A stretch of DNA of 31,898 nt, taken from positions 1-31,898 of the forward strand of contig JBBRYP010000055.1 in the NCBI GenBank assembly GCA_038237515.1, given 5' to 3'. Shown piece by piece: positions 28,620 through 31,898 of this stretch (its first letter is position 1; the number at the start of each line of letters is the position of its first letter). The notes below the pieces were generated by a model that was not told the origin of the DNA, ran no database searches, and was given only the letters and a program-made list of their open reading frames with translations. Source of the DNA: JBBQDZ01 sp038237515. Its GTDB lineage: Bacteria > Actinomycetota > Thermoleophilia > Gaiellales > Gaiellaceae. The position numbers and the translations under genes are program-made.

Positions 28620-29801
28620 ATGACCGAGCGCGACGACGATATCGAGTTCGATTTCTTCGACGATCCCGAGCCGACGGAGATTCGACCGGCCCCTCAGGCG
28701 CGACGGTCGGCCACGCCGGCGCCTGCGCAGCCTCAACGCGGAGGGTCAGGGCCTCGCGGGCCGAGGCGACCGCAGTTCCGGACGCCCTCCGGCGGCGCTC
28801 CGCTCGCACGCCTGATCGGCCTCGTTGCCCTCGCGATCCTGATCATCGTCCTGCTCGTCTTCTGGGTGAACAGCTGCTCGGGCTCTGGCAAGAAGAACTC
28901 CTACAGGCATTACCTTGAGAAGGTCGGCGCGGTCGGCCACGACTCGCAGCAGATCGGGCGCGAGCTGAACGACCTCCTGGTCTCGCAGGGTGTCCGCTTC
29001 TCGGAGCTGAACCAGAAGCTTGTCGGGCTCTCACAGCAGCAGCAGCAGGACGTCGCGCGTGCCCGGGCGATCGCTCCGCCAGGGCCGCTCCGGATCGAGC
29101 AGGATCACGTGATCGACGCGATGCAGCTGCGGGTGAGCGGCCTCAACGGGCTGATCAGCGAGCTCAAGCGCGCACAGCTCTCGGCCAACGACGCGGCGAA
29201 CGCGAACCGGCTGGCCCAGCAGGCGCAGCGGCTCGTCGCGAGCGACGTCCTCTGGGACGACTTCTTCCGTGGCTCGACGGTGACGGAGCTCCAGCGGCAG
29301 GGGGTGGGCGACCTCTCCTCGACCGTGCCCGACTCGAACTTCGTGCAGTTCCCGGACTTCGCGAGCACCCGCGCCTGGACCGAGTTCCTCAGCCGTCTGA
29401 AGCAGCGTGCCGGAAGCGGCGACGGCCGCTTGCACGGCACCGGCCTGATCCTCACGCGGGCGCTGCCGAGCGGCAAGGAGCTCTCCACCGACACGGACAA
29501 CATCGTCGTCTCCTCCACCAAGCTCGGCTTCGAGGTCGTCGTCAAGGACACGGGCGACTCGCAGGAGGTGCAGGTGCAGGTGACGCTGACGATCCAGCAG
29601 AACCCCACGCCGATCGTGAAGAGGCAGACGATCCCGCTGATCAACGCCGGCGAGGAGAAGACGGTGACCTTCACGCACATCGGCCAGGTCGCCTTCTCGA
29701 CGCGCGTGATGGTGAAGGTCGACATCAAGCCCGTGCCGGGCGAGTCGAACCCCGACAACAACTCCGCGCAGTACCCGGTCATCTTCTCGCTCACTCCGTA
29801 G
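28620..29801 (+). CDS. Membrane-anchored protein with CARDB-like C-terminal domain
   Basis: A 393-residue protein not assignable to a named family. An acidic N-terminus (TERDDDIEFDFFDDPEPTE) and a Pro/Arg/Gly-rich disordered stretch precede one membrane helix (IGLVALAILIIVLLVFWV, about 64-82). Outside the cell come a helical region rich in Gln and Leu with a QQQQQ run (~90-200), and from ~290 a beta-sandwich: NIVVSSTKLGFEVVVKDTGD, then VQVTLTIQ, TIPLINAGEEKTVTFTHIG and ESNPDNNSAQYPVIF, which is the CARDB pattern. It is divergent from the kinase gene. Its orientation suggests an envelope role tied to the signalling cluster, but this is only inferred. ATG 28620 is chosen; in-frame GTG 28590 overlaps the -10 box. 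Confidence 0.8.
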   Translation: MTERDDDIEFDFFDDPEPTEIRPAPQARRSATPAPAQPQRGGSGPRGPRRPQFRTPSGGAPLARLIGLVALAILIIVLLVFWVNSCSGSGKKNSYRHYLEKVGAVGHDSQQIGRELNDLLVSQGVRFSELNQKLVGLSQQQQQDVARARAIAPPGPLRIEQDHVIDAMQLRVSGLNGLISELKRAQLSANDAANANRLAQQAQRLVASDVLWDDFFRGSTVTELQRQGVGDLSSTVPDSNFVQFPDFASTRAWTEFLSRLKQRAGSGDGRLHGTGLILTRALPSGKELSTDTDNIVVSSTKLGFEVVVKDTGDSQEVQVQVTLTIQQNPTPIVKRQTIPLINAGEEKTVTFTHIGQVAFSTRVMVKVDIKPVPGESNPDNNSAQYPVIFSLTP

Positions 29802-29868
29802 CTCATTTCTCGCGCGGCCGAATCTCGTGATGCCGCGGTGAGTTCTGGGTTCCCCTGCGCACGCTTAT

Positions 29869-29874
29869 TAGGAT
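29869..29874 (+). promoter_or_regulatory. -10 box TAGGAT, leaderless start of the DUF4446 gene
   Basis: TAGGAT is followed by exactly six bases and then ATG 29881; no ribosome-binding site is possible between them. Confidence 0.55.
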
Positions 29875-29880
29875 GGGGCG

Positions 29881-30360
29881 ATGGTCGTGGCTGTGGACGC
29901 GATCTGGTTCGCCGCCGGCGCAGTTGCGATCGCGTGCGCGGCAGCGGGGGTCGCGGTCGCCGTTGCGCTGCGGCTGGCGCGCGTGCGGAGCGCCCAGGAT
30001 GTGCTGCTCGGCGGCTCGAAGCAGGACCTGGTCGAGTTCGCGGTCTCGCTCCAGGGGCGGATCGACGACCTTCATCGCGCGGTCGACGAGGTCGCCGCCG
30101 GCCTCGCACGGGTCGACCGCCGCGTCGACGGCTCGCTCTCGAATGCGGCCATCGTTCGCTTCGACGCCTTCTCCGGCACCGGCGGCCAGCAGTCCGCCGC
30201 AGTGGCCCTGCTCGACTCGGCCCGCTCGGGAATCGTCCTGAGCGCGATCCAGGGGCGCGACCACGCGCGCATCTACGTGAAGGAGGTCGATCACGGTCGC
30301 GCGCCCGTCGCGCTCTCCCCCGAGGAGCAGAAGGCGGTCGAGCGGGCGATGTCGCCGTGA
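29881..30360 (+). CDS. DUF4446 family membrane protein
   Basis: A 159-residue protein with one N-terminal membrane helix (AIWFAAGAVAIACAAAGVAVAVAL), a coiled-coil-prone stretch (KQDLVEFAVSLQGRIDDLH and on through VDEVAAGLARVDRRV) and the conserved end IVRFDAFSGTGGQQSAAVAL with LDSARSGIVLSAIQGRDHAR. This matches DUF4446, common in Gram-positive bacteria and of unknown function. ATG 29881 fits the leaderless promoter. Confidence 0.88.
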   Translation: MVVAVDAIWFAAGAVAIACAAAGVAVAVALRLARVRSAQDVLLGGSKQDLVEFAVSLQGRIDDLHRAVDEVAAGLARVDRRVDGSLSNAAIVRFDAFSGTGGQQSAAVALLDSARSGIVLSAIQGRDHARIYVKEVDHGRAPVALSPEEQKAVERAMSP

Positions 30361-30429
30361 AGCCCGGGGGCCCGACGTGGCTCCCCGGCGGGGCGCCCAC
30401 CCGATGGAACCGGCAAGGTTCGCCGGGCG

Positions 30430-30454
30430 ACGTCACCGGCCACATCACTAGCAT
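30430..30454 (+). promoter_or_regulatory. HNH-gene promoter: ACGTCAC/ACATCAC repeats abutting TAGCAT
   Basis: ACGTCAC, CGGCC, ACATCAC, then directly TAGCAT (30449-30454). The spacing is identical to the fhaA promoter, and an upstream GGAACCGG is also shared. Predicted transcription start is near 30461. Confidence 0.5.
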
Positions 30455-30467
30455 CTAGTCGAGGAGG

Positions 30468-30983
30468 ATGGAGCAGGTTCTCGTGCTGAACGCGAGCTAC
30501 GAGCCGCTGAACGTGTGCTCTGTTCGCCGTGCCCACGTCCTCGTGTTCAAGAGGAAGGCCGAGGTGATCGAGGAGCTCGACCAGCCGCTTCGGACCTCGA
30601 CCTCGATCTATCCGTGGCCGCACGTGATCCGGCTGGTCGCGTACGTGCAGGTGCCGCGTTCGGCGCAGAGGAAGATCTCGCGGCGGGCACTCTTCGCCCG
30701 CGACGGCTGGCGGTGCGTCTACTGCGGCACCTCGACGACCCGCCTGACGCTCGACCACGTGATCCCCCGTAGCCGCGGGGGCGATTCGGTCTGGGAGAAC
30801 GTCGTCACCTCGTGTGCCCCGTGCAACCTGCGCAAGGGAAACCGGCTGCCCGAGGAGGTCTCGATGATCCTGACCGCGCCGCCCAGGCCGCCGGCACCCG
30901 TTCTCTTCATCCGCCTGGCGGCGCCGCGGATCCCGAGCGGGTGGCAGCCGTACCTGCGCCAGTTCGGCGCGACCGCCGCCTGA
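30468..30983 (+). CDS. HNH endonuclease family protein
   Basis: A 171-residue stand-alone HNH protein. The N-terminal domain (VLVLNASYEPLNVCSVRRAH, VLVFKRKAEVIEE) is typical of the chromosomal actinobacterial/cyanobacterial HNH group. The nuclease core has CVYCG, LDHVIPRSRGGDSVWENVV and CAPCNLRKGNRLPEE, giving two CxxC zinc pairs around the His-Asn-His residues. Such genes are widespread housekeeping-like neighbours of unknown role rather than restriction or homing enzymes. GAGGAGG directly abuts ATG 30468 with no spacing and the predicted mRNA starts ~7 nt upstream, so initiation may be near-leaderless; GTG at codon 6 is an alternative. Confidence 0.9.
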   Translation: MEQVLVLNASYEPLNVCSVRRAHVLVFKRKAEVIEELDQPLRTSTSIYPWPHVIRLVAYVQVPRSAQRKISRRALFARDGWRCVYCGTSTTRLTLDHVIPRSRGGDSVWENVVTSCAPCNLRKGNRLPEEVSMILTAPPRPPAPVLFIRLAAPRIPSGWQPYLRQFGATAA

Positions 30984-31054
30984 GGAGCCGCCGCAGCGCG
31001 TGACGCGCCGGCCGGCGGCGGCGTATCAGCTCTACAACTCGACTGGAGGATCAG

Positions 31055-31762
31055 ATGAAGCTCAGGTACGTGCTCGTGCTCGCGCTGGCCGCGCTCGCGG
31101 CCGCTCTCCTCGCAGGTGTCGGCACTCCTGCGCGCGCGAGAGGCGAGACCCCGGCACCCGGCCGGACGACCACCGTCAGCGGCACCGGCTTCGTCAGCGC
31201 CGTTCCGAACCGGGCCGGCTTCTCCTTCGGCGTGGACACCCAGTCGAAGACGGCGTCGGGCGCCCTCGCCGACAACGGCGCAGCGATGCGCAAGGTGATC
31301 GCCGCCCTCAAGACCTCCGGCGTCGCCTCCGCCGACATCCAGACCCAGCATGTGACGCTCTCGCCACGCTACTCGGACGACGGAGCGACGATCCTGGGCT
31401 ACACCGCCTCGAACTCTGTCTCGGTCAGCGTCACGAGGCTCGAGCAGGCGGGCGCGCTCGTCGATGCCGCCGTCGCGGCCGGCGCGAACGACGTGTCGGG
31501 GCCGTCACTCTTCCGCGCCGACCAGCAGGCGCTCGTGCGCCAGGCGCTGAAGAGCGCCGTCGCCGACGCCCGCGCCAACGCGCAGGCGCTGGCGGAGGCC
31601 GCGGGCGTCACGCTCGGCGACGTTGAGTCGATCGCCGTGGACGACGCTCCGCAGCCGATCGCGAGCGATGCCAAGGTGGCTGCCTCGGCGGCGCCGACGC
31701 CGATCGAGCCCGGAACGGAGTCGCTGCAGGCGACCGTGACGGTGACGTTCGCGGTGAGCTAG
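31055..31762 (+). CDS. Secreted SIMPL-domain (DUF541) protein
   Basis: A 235-residue exported protein. A signal peptide (MKLRYVLVLALAALAAALLA, cleavage near ARA) is followed by the SIMPL domain: TTTVSGTGFVSAVPNRAGFS, then FGVDTQSKTASGAL, IQTQHVTLSPRYSDDG, GYTASNSVSVSVTRLEQAG and DARANAQALAEAAGVTLG. SIMPL/OprF-like periplasmic proteins are linked to envelope or oxidative stress, with no defined biochemical activity. A clear ribosome site (GGAGG, 5 nt before ATG 31055) contrasts with the leaderless neighbours. Confidence 0.9.
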   Translation: MKLRYVLVLALAALAAALLAGVGTPARARGETPAPGRTTTVSGTGFVSAVPNRAGFSFGVDTQSKTASGALADNGAAMRKVIAALKTSGVASADIQTQHVTLSPRYSDDGATILGYTASNSVSVSVTRLEQAGALVDAAVAAGANDVSGPSLFRADQQALVRQALKSAVADARANAQALAEAAGVTLGDVESIAVDDAPQPIASDAKVAASAAPTPIEPGTESLQATVTVTFAVS

Positions 31763-31816
31763 TGCGGCGTCTCCCAACGTTTCGCTCGAAACTGAGGGTT
31801 CGCCGACGCCGCACTA
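31760..31816. repeat. Nested inverted repeat after the SIMPL gene
   Basis: TAGTGCGGCGTC (31760-31771, overlapping the stop codon) pairs perfectly with GACGCCGCACTA (31805-31816). Inside lies GTTTCG-CT-CGAAAC. No U-run follows the outer stem beyond ATT, so termination is possible but not clear. Confidence 0.5.
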
Positions 31817-31856
31817 TTCCGACCGCTCTGCGGCCGGCGGCCGCGAAGCGGCCGAG

Positions 31857-31898
31857 TAGTGCGGCCTCCACCTGCCCTTCGTTTCCGGTCGAACGTTA
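31857..31898 (+). repeat. Second, partial copy of the TAGTGCGGC...CGTTTC repeat
   Basis: TAGTGCGGC and, further on, CGTTTC-cggt-CGAA repeat in the same order as at 31760-31792. The copy runs into the window edge. GCGGCCGC-style hairpins (CGGCCGC-GAA-GCGGCCG, 31838-31854) lie between the copies. Confidence 0.45.

Noticed and set aside
29827..29844. Possible fourth ACATCAC-type repeat pair on the minus strand before DUF4446
   Set aside because: The heptamers are degenerate, the spacer is 4 rather than 5 bp and no TANNNT box abuts it.

Overview
This window reads as chromosomal DNA from a very GC-rich actinobacterium, most likely of the deep-branching class Thermoleophilia (Gaiellales/Solirubrobacterales type). 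That placement is an inference. It rests on the SufBD-SufS-SufU system, the fhaA-fhaB-pstP-rodA-pbpA-pknB cluster known from mycobacteria, a DUF4446 protein, heavy use of GTG/TTG starts, 4-nt stop/start overlaps, and several starts placed 6-8 nt behind a TANNNT box, as in leaderless mRNAs. I see no phage, IS element, CRISPR array, tRNA or rRNA.

Layout. (1) 1-6417, plus strand: an iron-sulfur assembly operon with sufB (cut by the window edge), a VOC-fold protein, sufD, a secreted RTX-type beta-roll protein, sufS, sufU and a Rieske ferredoxin, followed by a SAM methyltransferase. (2) 7219-7738: a long intergenic stretch holding a candidate structured RNA. It has its own -10 box, a 14-nt perfect (one wobble) complement to the 16S rRNA 3' tail, a 13-codon mini-ORF, a long-range stem and a strong intrinsic terminator. 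Four 11-bp-phased direct repeats and a leaderless promoter follow, in front of a divergent S-adenosylhomocysteine hydrolase-like gene. (3) 8956-10846: a small coupled ORF, a DUF2127-type membrane protein, and a scar where a PadR-regulator remnant and an alpha/beta-hydrolase remnant meet head to head, both lacking their N-termini. (4) 10980-15149, minus strand: dcd plus an NDUFA9-like reductase, and capA plus ggt. (5) 15293-18165, plus strand: a GabT-type aminotransferase and a membrane Ser/Thr kinase with a discoidin-like ectodomain. (6) 18162-28530, minus strand: the cell-growth signalling block, in transcription order a Ser/Thr kinase with a polytopic membrane domain, fhaA, fhaB, pstP, rodA, pbpA, pknB (four PASTA repeats and a Thr-rich tail) and ddl. 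It links peptidoglycan sensing, phosphorylation and dephosphorylation, septum/elongation synthesis and D-Ala-D-Ala supply in one translationally coupled unit. (7) 28620-31762, plus strand: a CARDB-like membrane protein, DUF4446, an HNH endonuclease and a secreted SIMPL protein, ending in a repeat that runs to the window edge.

The observations I would follow first are: the candidate RNA at 7365-7587; a shared promoter architecture (two ACRTCAC repeats 12 bp apart abutting a TANNNT box) in front of both fhaA and the HNH gene, with a third inverted copy nearby; the 11-bp-phased operator upstream of the SAHH-like gene; a perfect 21-bp palindrome touching an alternative start of pbpA; and GC-rich palindromes with the same ACAGG loop lying in-frame inside sufD and a kinase gene.
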